Translations under genes and position numbers: made by a program
Part shown: positions 57,641-64,000 of the stretch, one piece after another
How positions within the stretch are numbered: the stretch's first letter is position 1
How the letters are laid out: each line of letters begins with the position of its first letter
From: Sinohyriopsis cumingii
Taxonomy: Eukaryota > Mollusca > Bivalvia > Unionida > Unionidae
Direction: 5' to 3'
Assembly (NCBI GenBank): GCA_028554795.2
Contig: CM068842.1
Span: 50,737,574 to 50,801,573 of the forward strand
Length of the DNA stretch: 64,000 nucleotides
Notes under the pieces: generated by a model
The model's input: only the letters and a program-made list of their open reading frames with translations
Told to the model about the DNA's origin: nothing
The model's database searches: none

Positions 57641-58201
57641 CTACTTTAAACAGGGCTGACAACGTTGTGAATGAAATTGTGATTTCCACTGTTGGAAATC
57701 ATTAGGCCATTGATGGACACTACGTTTCCTAGCTTGAGACAAAAGATAAGCATAATGGTCACAAAACCATCGATCTACTTTCGCATCGTTTCTAGAAGAA
57801 GAACGAGGATCAAAATGAGTCACTAAATGTTCTAAGGAATAGCCCAGGCTGCGATGATGCAGAAAATACACACAGTACTGTCCACACACCAAGGAATCTG
57901 TGCCTTGTAATGTCACATTATTGAATCGGGTGGTCTGAGCATTTCTTCTCATAAAGTCGATGATATCGTCTTCCAAAGGTGGCAATCCGTACGAATCGAA
58001 ATATTCCACACATCCTTCTTGAGGAAAGTAGACGGCTACCCAGTGGGTTCCTGGGAGATGACTGTCGTCCGTGTTGATCACGTAAGCTTGATGGTCTTTA
58101 GGTTTGCGATGAGGGAGTTCATCTTTAGCACAGACGACAGGATTCCAAGAAGCCGTATACGAACTGTGGTTCAAAAGGTAATAAAGTTCCCAGGTATCCA
58201 T
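57641..58201 (-). CDS. Adenain-like cysteine protease (Polinton PRO), maturation protease
   Basis: C48/Ulp1-like fold protease, homologous to adenovirus adenain, which processes virion proteins. From the ATG at 58201 it is 186 residues; an earlier TTG in the same frame is not needed. Catalytic residues are visible: His53 in GTHWVAVYF, Asp69 in EYFDSYG, the oxyanion Gln99 in LQG, and Cys106 in LVCGQYC. Spacing matches adenain. The gene follows the Cys/His protein, whose stop lies just downstream of this ATG's upstream region, and it is the last gene of the structural block. It looks intact. Confidence 0.93.
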   Translation of the reverse strand: MDTWELYYLLNHSSYTASWNPVVCAKDELPHRKPKDHQAYVINTDDSHLPGTHWVAVYFPQEGCVEYFDSYGLPPLEDDIIDFMRRNAQTTRFNNVTLQGTDSLVCGQYCVYFLHHRSLGYSLEHLVTHFDPRSSSRNDAKVDRWFCDHYAYLLSQARKRSVHQWPNDFQQWKSQFHSQRCQPCLK

Positions 58202-58224
58202 TGTTTTGTGTGGTTTTTTCTTCT

Positions 58225-58731
58225 TCACAGGTAACAATAAGTCGTCAATTCGATCCTGACTTTTTGCTTGAAAATGTCTGACGAATAAACGGTTATTCGT
58301 TCTGTTTCCTCACTCTGATTCAGGAGAGCTTCGATACGATGGATCTCTTGAGTGGTTAATGGTGGACAAGAATGTTCACGCAAGTCTTTATACCACTGGT
58401 GCAACACGTCTTTGTTCGAGATGAGACTCCAAGCTTCGTCCAGATACTCGTCCAATTTTTCTTCTTGACTCAACATCAGGCATTTATCATGTTGAATTTG
58501 ACTGGGATGATCGTTTTGACATCCATAGCAATTTTTCTTGATCAATTCCGTCATTTTATCGACCAAGTGTTTGGCAAAACAGGAGACTAAATGGGCTTCT
58601 TGTTCTGGCCATCTTGACTTCATCATGACAACTTCTTCGTCTTTGTCTTGGGATTCTTCTTTTTCCACGGTCTCCTCACATTCCATGTCCAAAGTTTCTC
58701 CACTAGGCAAAGAGGGATAACAGTCTTCCAT
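58225..58731 (-). CDS. Conserved Polinton Cys/His protein (168 residues), function unknown
   Basis: Familiar as a recurrent neighbour of capsid genes in animal Polintons, but without an assigned role. The N-terminal third is very acidic. The centre carries NCYGCQNDHPSQIQHDKCL, with Cys68, Cys71, His75, His81 and Cys84 spaced like a metal site. The C-terminal part is helical. The ATG at 58731 follows the capsid gene stop by 5 bases, which supports co-packaging in the structural block. Possible roles include a scaffold or nucleic-acid-binding virion protein; this is inference. Confidence 0.75.
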   Translation of the reverse strand: MEDCYPSLPSGETLDMECEETVEKEESQDKDEEVVMMKSRWPEQEAHLVSCFAKHLVDKMTELIKKNCYGCQNDHPSQIQHDKCLMLSQEEKLDEYLDEAWSLISNKDVLHQWYKDLREHSCPPLTTQEIHRIEALLNQSEETERITVYSSDIFKQKVRIELTTYCYL

Positions 58732-58736
58732 GGCTT

Positions 58737-60047
58737 CTAGTAATCTAGAATGACTTCTCTCAAACTGTTGATTTCTATGGTATTATCGAATTCTGCATAC
58801 AGGATGACGTTCACCGTTACATCAGGGTCTCGGTTTGCAAACTGAATTTCCACACGAATCTGACCGGATTTTATAGGGTGGAAATGTCCCTCGTCGCTGC
58901 CTTGGTCAGGAGTGAAATCGAAAGCCCACAAAACATAGACTCCTACATAATCGTCGTACGTAATACCGTGACTGGTGTTGGTTCCTAACTGTCCCGTGGC
59001 TTCGTACAGGGACAAGTACGATCTCAAGTAATTCTTCTTGGTAAAGTCAGGTTCGAAAGGTCGGGTACACAAGGTCTTGCCATCGCGACTGACTTCGATC
59101 TTGGACACGCCAAAGTGTTGAAAGTAGAAAGGATTTTTACCCAAAGCTCCGTTGAAGGCTTCATTCTCGACGATACCAACGATCAAACGTTTGGGTAACT
59201 GTCCTTGGAACAAATGATCTTCGATCATGGATCGCTGTCCCTTGGGAATGGTGAAGGTTTTCACTTCCACGCGTCGTATGGGATACTTAGCGGTCGTTCT
59301 GCTCAATGTTTGACTGATGTCGTTACCCACTTTAGGTAACACTTCCACGCGTCGTACGTAGAGCCTGGCTTCCTCGATGACAGTTTTGCAAGCAGTAGTA
59401 CCTATCAAATGGAAAGTGGCACTGCTACGATTCAGTCTCAGGCGAACATTCACCCCGTTTAGCAAATATTTCTCTTGTAACCACATGTCCAAATGCAAAC
59501 GATCCATCAGTTCTAAACTCTGTTCATCTTTGATTCTGTTTCTTCGTTCTACAAATCCGTCATTGTTTTCTTTCTTTTCATCAGTTTCGAAATTTTTAAA
59601 CTTTTCAGCTTCGTCAACTTCCCATAGTACAGAGGCATTGAGATGAGTGTTCTTGGCGTCTATTTCGTACGTCAAGAGATTTTCCAGGTACGCTCGATAA
59701 GGGTAAGTATCCATGCTGCTGCTGACCAGTTTGTTGTTCAAGTACAAGTCCACTCCGCTAAACAAGGAATGCATGAAATTGTTGACGGGAGCTATTACCT
59801 CATCGCCATCTAGGGTCGAATTGTCCTCATCGACAACTTTGACTTTCAAGTACAAGTAACTGCTATTCAGATCGATGTAATCTTCGGGCTGTCCTTTGAT
59901 TTCAAACTCGATGGGAGCTGAGGCTGTCAATGAGGAGACGGGGTGAAATTCCACCCATTGGGATTCTTGCATGGTCATCATGGTGGGGGGCATGGCAAAC
60001 AGATCCAGTTCCGTCTTGGAACAAGCGCAAGATTCTCGGTGCATCAT
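58737..60047 (-). CDS. Major capsid protein, double-jelly-roll type (Polinton MCP; F54H12.2-like)
   Basis: Predicted hexon-like capsid subunit of 436 residues. It belongs to the family often annotated in animal genomes as F54H12.2-like. It begins with a Cys-containing stretch and ELDLFAMPPT, then WVEFHPVSSL. The N-terminal half has PVNNFMHSLFSGVDLYLNNK; the C-terminal half has GQLPKRLIVGIVENEAFNG, KNPFYFQHFGVSKIEV and VLYAEFDNTIEIN. The pair of similar beta-rich halves fits a double jelly roll. The track of the frame starts at a TTG (60065), but the ATG at 60047 is preferred. No internal stop is seen. Confidence 0.9.
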   Translation of the reverse strand: MMHRESCACSKTELDLFAMPPTMMTMQESQWVEFHPVSSLTASAPIEFEIKGQPEDYIDLNSSYLYLKVKVVDEDNSTLDGDEVIAPVNNFMHSLFSGVDLYLNNKLVSSSMDTYPYRAYLENLLTYEIDAKNTHLNASVLWEVDEAEKFKNFETDEKKENNDGFVERRNRIKDEQSLELMDRLHLDMWLQEKYLLNGVNVRLRLNRSSATFHLIGTTACKTVIEEARLYVRRVEVLPKVGNDISQTLSRTTAKYPIRRVEVKTFTIPKGQRSMIEDHLFQGQLPKRLIVGIVENEAFNGALGKNPFYFQHFGVSKIEVSRDGKTLCTRPFEPDFTKKNYLRSYLSLYEATGQLGTNTSHGITYDDYVGVYVLWAFDFTPDQGSDEGHFHPIKSGQIRVEIQFANRDPDVTVNVILYAEFDNTIEINSLREVILDY

Positions 60048-60061
60048 TTTTTTTCTGTGTT

Positions 60062-60478
60062 TCAATAATCGAAAACGTCTAAGACTCGAACGGTTCTTTT
60101 TTTCTTCGCCTTTCTAGCTTGAAGTCTGGTGAAAGGGTGTTTTCTTCGTCGTCTCTTTCTGCCTTGTCCTTGCTGAATGCCTGACTCGGTAGTGTGCAGG
60201 GCATTTATAGGTGTGTCTCGTCGACCCAAAATGTCTTTGCCCGTTTGCAGCAAGACATTATTGCCTTCTCTCATGAAGGTTTCTTTAGGGTTTTGTTTGT
60301 CGATGATGACATTTTGGAGAAATTCTTTGCCTTGCGTCAGTGCCGCATCTTTCAAGGCGTGCAATCCGCGTGTCACCATCGGTTTCAACACCGGGGCCAC
60401 CGAACGAAAGGCCGATTTCAGCATGTCTCCTAAACCGTGTCCTCGCTGTCGAGCAACCCCTCGGTACACTGGATACAT
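60062..60478 (-). CDS. Basic virion protein, pVI/pX-like (138 residues)
   Basis: Short protein with the Polinton-typical opening MYPVYRGVARQRGHGLG, a predicted amphipathic helix (MLKSAFRSVAPVLKPMV), and a strongly basic tail (RKRRRRK, then KAKKKRTVR). Relatives next to capsid genes are compared to adenovirus pVI or pX, which lyse membranes or bind the genome. That equivalence is family knowledge, not shown here. The ATG lies 7 bases after the minor capsid stop and the gene ends 14 bases before the MCP ATG. Confidence 0.78.
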   Translation of the reverse strand: MYPVYRGVARQRGHGLGDMLKSAFRSVAPVLKPMVTRGLHALKDAALTQGKEFLQNVIIDKQNPKETFMREGNNVLLQTGKDILGRRDTPINALHTTESGIQQGQGRKRRRRKHPFTRLQARKAKKKRTVRVLDVFDY

Positions 60479-60485
60479 GATTTAC

Positions 60486-61425
60486 TTACGAGTCGTGAGA
60501 GAACCGTTTTCGAAAATGGAGTTTCACCGTGACTTTTCCTTTGGTGAATGGAATATTTTGTCCCAAATCTCCTTTTATAGTAATGTTGACCGTATCCAAA
60601 TACGACTTGCTGACAGGCAAATAGTGAGGATGGTCAAAATTCGCGGTGGACGTGGTAAGTGTTTCCACCTTCCTCGTCAGCGTTCGTGGCAGAATCCACT
60701 TTGAAAGGAATGACACGCAGTAACGGCACAGAGGTGTGTCCCACCACGTTGTACTCCACCACATCGGAATACACGAACATCAAATTCAGTCCTTGATTCA
60801 GTTCTACTGGGGTACGAAAGAACTTGCTAAAAGACTCGTTGTCGTAAATGATTGCTAGCTCAACTTTTTGCTCAAATTTCTTTCTCATCTCCATGTCTCC
60901 GCCCAACATGTCAAACAATTCAGGACAAAATAAGAAAGACATCATTTTACGCCCCTCAGGAAATTTCATTAGGAAGCGACGAGCTGTTTTGTGGTACTCC
61001 AGGGTGACGACACCTTTTTTGACTTCCTCCAAAGCTTTCAGAAACACGCCATTAAACCTGGTGGCTATGGTACTGACCAATTGTTGACCACTAAAATAAT
61101 AGCCTGGGGGAATGAACAAGTGATAGGTGGTGTACTTTTGATTTTTTGTGCCAAGGGTTTTCTTGTCATATTTGCCATGGCTATCCAACCACTGTTGCAA
61201 TTGTTCGTCATAAACTACCACATCAAATTTATTTTGATTGGGAAGGACATTGAGGACTTGGGTCGGGTGAATCATTTCTACTAAAGCCACTTCCCAATGG
61301 GCTTCGTGATCTAAGGGGATGGCCTGAGGTAATTTGGCCGTGTAACAGCACAACGTGTTGTGGGGAAACACCTCCATGGAACTGTCACTGGGTAAGGTTA
61401 AGTAAAATTGGTTGTCGTGACTCAT
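60486..61425 (-). CDS. Minor capsid (penton-like) protein, single jelly roll, with one frameshift
   Basis: Predicted vertex protein. It opens FYLTLPSDSSMEVFPHNTL, followed by LPQAIPLDHEAHWEVALVEM, a typical start for Polinton minor capsid proteins. The first frame (61425 to 60634) gives 263 residues and stops at a TGA that falls in a run of four A on the + strand (60636-60639). The remaining roughly 50 codons continue in another frame to the TAA at 60486 and look like the missing C-terminal beta strands. A one-base change in a homopolymer therefore truncates the protein: either decay of this copy or a sequencing error. The ATG overlaps the preceding stop as ATGA. Confidence 0.82.
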
Positions 61426-61838
61426 AATTCCAGAGTTCTGTGGCTGTCCGAGGGGTTACTGGACGTCAGAGGCGTGTCTCCGCCCAAAATGGGGTTCTGA
61501 TTGTGGTTGGAGTGGTGACTGCCACTGGCACTGGACACAAGGTTCCCGGGGTTCCCGTTCGAGGAGAATTTCAGGGAGGGATTGGGAAGCAGGTAACCGA
61601 TGCAACTGCTCAATAAAATGGTCCACAATTGTTTGTCTCCTTGTTGCAAACTCAAATTGGCGATGGCTGCCCCGATGACACAATACACCACGAAGATTTG
61701 GCAGAAAAAGACGATTTGCGTTTTAGGCACACGTTCTCCGCACCACATCCACAAGGGTTGTTTTTGTAAATCTTGCACAGAAGAACTAGGTGAAGGAGGA
61801 GTGGTCGACGTAGCTGCGTCTGCTGTGTGAAAGGGCAT
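61422..61838 (-). CDS. Two-helix membrane protein conserved in Polintons (138 residues)
   Basis: From the ATG at 61838, a Ser/Thr-rich head leads into WCGERVPKTQIVFFCQIFVV, the start of a first membrane helix. After a short polar loop (LQQGDKQ) a second helix, LWTILLSSCIGYLLP, ends in NPSL. The tail is polar, rich in Ser, Asn and Pro. It is recognised as a recurrent small membrane protein of animal Polintons without an established role; a virion membrane or entry-related function is possible but unproven. It lies between the integrase stop (5-base gap) and the minor capsid ATG (ATGA overlap). Confidence 0.72.
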   Translation of the reverse strand: MPFHTADAATSTTPPSPSSSVQDLQKQPLWMWCGERVPKTQIVFFCQIFVVYCVIGAAIANLSLQQGDKQLWTILLSSCIGYLLPNPSLKFSSNGNPGNLVSSASGSHHSNHNQNPILGGDTPLTSSNPSDSHRTLEL

Positions 61839-61843
61839 GCTGG

Positions 61844-62953
61844 TCACTTCTTTTTATAGTCGATGACTTGCGAAGCGTCGATCCAAGAATCGAAACTGGG
61901 TGGATATCCTTTCCAACGTACTTTGACTTCTTTGACACGTCGTTTGCCCACTTTACGGGTGCTGCGTTCGAGAATGCTTTCGATGTCGTACACGTCGTCT
62001 TCTTTTTTGGTGACACGTTGTAACTCGGGCAAATAAAACGTTCCTTTGAGCACTTCTCCGTTCATGTCTTCCAATTTATAGACGGCAGGATGACGGCCAT
62101 GCACTCGTCCAGTGACGCGAAACAATTCGGTCGTCCAGTTAGGTAAGTAACCTTTGTCGAAAGTGCGTTTGGTTTTGCCAATGCGCACCCAATCTCCTAC
62201 GGCCAACTCTCCACTTTTCTTGGGGACAGCCCTCGTCGGGGACGTACCGAACAGACGCTTAAACACCAACACTTCGTTGTCGGGAGTCACGTCTTGCGGG
62301 GCACGTCCGATGCTTCGATGGTAAGATTGGTTGTACGCTTGCACCAGGTGCGGCAAGATGTCGATGTACTTCAGAGTGTGATGATGCGTAAAATATTTCC
62401 ACATGCGTTCTTTCAAAGTGCGTTGAAAACGTTCCACGATGCTGGCTTTGGTTTCGGGATTCTCGGTGGTAAAAAAATGAATGTCACGTTTCTTTAATTC
62501 TTTTTGGAAAGTTTGGTTCAGAAATTCGGTGCCTTTGTCCGTTTGCCATCGAAGAGGGTGACGACCGCTTTGTTTCAACACCCGTTGCAGGGCTCGCACT
62601 AACTCGCTGCTCGATTTGGAAGTCAAGGGCACGACCCAGGCAAATTTGGAAAAGACGTCGATGACACAAAACAAATATTTGTAGCCACGATTGTAGCTGG
62701 CCAAATGAGAGACATCGGCTAAATCGGCTTGCCATTGATGATCGATGCCTTCCACTCGGGTGCGCCTTCTGGCAAACTTGCGTCGAATGGGTTTGTGTAA
62801 AGTGTAGGTAGGTTGTTCTTGTAACCATCGTTGCACTTGAGGTAAACGGAGACTTTTCAGTCGAGTTTTAGCAGCACGATACAATTTTTGAACTCCTGCG
62901 TAACCTGCAGGATGGGAGGGATCGTAGTAAATGCTGGCTAAGACTTTTTCCAT
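61844..62953 (-). CDS. Polinton integrase, rve family with chromodomain
   Basis: Inserts the linear element into host DNA. It is 369 residues. A short N-terminal helical region (residues 1-50) precedes the RNase-H-like rve core with Asp77 (WQADLADVSHLA), Asp139 (WQTDKGTEFLN) and Glu174 (ASIVERFQRTLKERM). The acidic triad has 34 residues between the last two. A C-terminal beta barrel (GDWVRIGK) is followed by a chromodomain at about 321-365 (YDIESILERS, VRWKGYPPSFDSWI), which in other elements guides insertion to marked chromatin. The gene is intact, begins with ATG and follows the Pro-rich gene by 10 bases. Confidence 0.96.
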   Translation of the reverse strand: MEKVLASIYYDPSHPAGYAGVQKLYRAAKTRLKSLRLPQVQRWLQEQPTYTLHKPIRRKFARRRTRVEGIDHQWQADLADVSHLASYNRGYKYLFCVIDVFSKFAWVVPLTSKSSSELVRALQRVLKQSGRHPLRWQTDKGTEFLNQTFQKELKKRDIHFFTTENPETKASIVERFQRTLKERMWKYFTHHHTLKYIDILPHLVQAYNQSYHRSIGRAPQDVTPDNEVLVFKRLFGTSPTRAVPKKSGELAVGDWVRIGKTKRTFDKGYLPNWTTELFRVTGRVHGRHPAVYKLEDMNGEVLKGTFYLPELQRVTKKEDDVYDIESILERSTRKVGKRRVKEVKVRWKGYPPSFDSWIDASQVIDYKKK

Positions 62954-62963
62954 TTTTTGTGTG

Positions 62964-63665
62964 TTAATAAGTCACCCACTCTTCGGTGATGCTACTTTGG
63001 GTGGGACGGAAGGGTGGTTTAGAAACGGATTTACGTGTCCGATGGGCTACGGGAGTAGAAGTCGAAGGTAGTGGTGGTGGAGGTGGCAATGGAATGGCTT
63101 TGGTTTTCTTTTCTTTTTTCACTTCTGGTTTCCCTTCTTTCTTTTTCACTTCTGTCGAAGGAGGCGTGGACATCATCTTTTTAACCCAAGCTTTCATTTC
63201 TTCTCGTTGGGGTGTGGGGGACGGGGTCAACAAGGATGCTGCAATCTTACTCGAAATTGGAGCTGCTGACGGTGTTTGAAACACTTCTCGCATCTCTTCT
63301 TCCTCAGGCCTTCGTGGGGTAGCATTTCTGGTGACCCCTGGGGATGGTAGTAGTGGTGGTGGTGGTAATGATGATGGTGCTGGACTTTTCATCAAGGTCT
63401 TAAAATCTTTCAGAGTGGGTAAAGCTGTTTCGTCTAAAGCTTTCTGGTGAAAGAGTTGCAGTCGTTGCAAGAGTTGACCGTACTTTTGCGATTTTTCTGT
63501 TTCGGACAAATCTTGGCGATCCATCAAGGACTGCAATTCGTGTTGTAACTGGGACATCTCGCTCAAATTGGGATTGGGAGGTAAATACGGGGTACGTTGT
63601 TCTTGCCACCGATGGTATTCCATCCGTCGTTTGTAAGGCACTAAAGCTAGTTTTCGTCCTTCCAT
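62964..63665 (-). CDS. Proline-rich Polinton protein (233 residues), function unknown
   Basis: The N-terminal part (ALVPYKRRMEYHRWQEQR, then a helical stretch with LQHELQSLMDRQDLSETEKS and YGQLLQRLQLF) resembles a protein found upstream of the integrase in many animal Polintons. The rest is disordered: PPPPLL and PPPPPP runs, Lys/Glu-rich stretches, and a short conserved-looking end, SSITEEWVTY. The ATG is at 63665. Its place among structural genes suggests a virion or assembly role, but this is inferred only from position. Confidence 0.72.
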   Translation of the reverse strand: MEGRKLALVPYKRRMEYHRWQEQRTPYLPPNPNLSEMSQLQHELQSLMDRQDLSETEKSQKYGQLLQRLQLFHQKALDETALPTLKDFKTLMKSPAPSSLPPPPLLPSPGVTRNATPRRPEEEEMREVFQTPSAAPISSKIAASLLTPSPTPQREEMKAWVKKMMSTPPSTEVKKKEGKPEVKKEKKTKAIPLPPPPPLPSTSTPVAHRTRKSVSKPPFRPTQSSITEEWVTY

Positions 63666-63714
63666 GGGGTTGTCAGCGGTCGATTCTGAGATCTTGGGAC
63701 TTCCGAGGGCCTTT

Positions 63715-64000
63715 TTATCTTGCTCCCACCAGTCCTCCCAACATGGTTCCCAAGACTCCTTTCAGTATGGGGCCTAACAAGAGATGTAAAATACCTCCAC
63801 GTTGCACTAACATCTTCTTCTTTTGACGAATGGGAATTTTCTTTTGAACCATTTTCCGAAGAACGTGACGATGTTCGCCTAAGCATTGTTTCTGGTGTTT
63901 GGACAAAGGGATTGTGCCTTTCAAAACGTTCAAACAACATTCGCACACAGTATCGATGACCTCTTTGGAGGCCGTTTGAATGAGTTTTTTTCGTAGGGGT
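63715..64000 (-). CDS. Small basic/hydrophobic Polinton protein, 5' end outside the window
   Basis: The frame is open from the window edge to the stop at 63715 (94 codons visible). Features are CECCLNVLKGTIPLSKHQKQ, a basic linker (KKIPIRQKKKMLVQRGG) and a glycine-rich hydrophobic tail (LLLGPILKGVLGTMLGGLVG). This layout, Cys motif, basic stretch with RGG and hydrophobic C-terminus, is typical of a small protein near capsid genes in Polintons and may be membrane-active. The start codon is not in the window. Confidence 0.78.
   Translation of the reverse strand, partial: PLRKKLIQTASKEVIDTVCECCLNVLKGTIPLSKHQKQCLGEHRHVLRKMVQKKIPIRQKKKMLVQRGGILHLLLGPILKGVLGTMLGGLVGAR

Larger units (their letters stand above)
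54720..64000 (-). mobile_element. Polinton/Maverick (adintovirus-like) element, left part, truncated by the window
   Basis: Assigned from its gene set: chromodomain integrase, adenain-like protease, double-jelly-roll major capsid protein, penton-like minor capsid protein and several small conserved Polinton proteins, all on one strand with minimal spacing. PolB and the packaging ATPase are absent and should lie beyond 64000 if the element is complete. The left boundary is uncertain: diverged tandem repeats at about 54720-54935 and an AAATTT tract precede the first gene and could be subterminal. The terminal inverted repeat and 6-bp target duplication cannot be tested without the right end. 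Confidence 0.9.

Noticed and set aside
60177..60704. 175-residue plus-strand frame opposite the virion genes
   Set aside because: Antisense shadow of the basic protein and minor capsid genes, with no family similarity.

Overview
The window is animal nuclear DNA. It is AT-rich and intron-rich, with GT-AG spliced exons, many tRNA-derived SINEs ending in GTTAAACCCC plus a CAA-type tail, DNA-transposon remnants, and TA, GT and other satellites. The SINE style and gene content fit a lophotrochozoan, most likely a bivalve mollusc. The species is inferred, not shown.

Two host genes lie tail to tail. On the + strand, the last five recognised coding exons (4300-20157) of a class I phosphatidylinositol transfer protein (PITPNA/PITPNB type) are spread over 16 kb of repeat-filled intron. 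On the - strand, nine exons (52224 down to 36304) encode a complete or nearly complete SLC28-type concentrative nucleoside transporter of about 564 residues. Intron phases agree at every junction, provided one intron uses a GC-AG donor. Between the genes (20.2-36.3 kb) are a hAT-like transposase relic cut by two SINEs, an unassigned GC-richer block, and satellites.

From about 54.7 kb to the right edge lies a partial Polinton/Maverick (adintovirus-like) element with all its genes on the - strand. From right to left these are a small basic/hydrophobic protein (cut by the window edge), a proline-rich protein, a chromodomain integrase, a two-helix membrane protein, a penton-like minor capsid protein (one frameshift), a pVI/pX-like basic protein, a double-jelly-roll major capsid protein, a Cys/His protein, and an adenain-like cysteine protease. 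Packing is viral: gaps of a few bases and an ATGA overlap. PolB and the packaging ATPase are not in the window and would be expected beyond 64000.

The most unusual part is 55.0-57.45 kb, downstream of the protease. Three small helix-rich genes each carry the same signals. Upstream is a conserved 26-27 bp element, then exactly 6 bp, a TATA-like box, and an ATG 58-60 bp from the box. Downstream, 22-30 bases after the stop, is a 6-bp stem with a TTTC loop, then exactly 13 bases, then GAAAAGARAT. This is the layout of replication-dependent histone mRNA 3' ends (stem-loop plus U7 downstream element), on genes that are not histones. The stems show a compensatory G-C to A-U change. The capsid/protease block next to them has an ordinary AATAAA signal. 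I infer that this element uses two kinds of 3' end, one able to couple accessory genes to host S phase. I know of no description of this.
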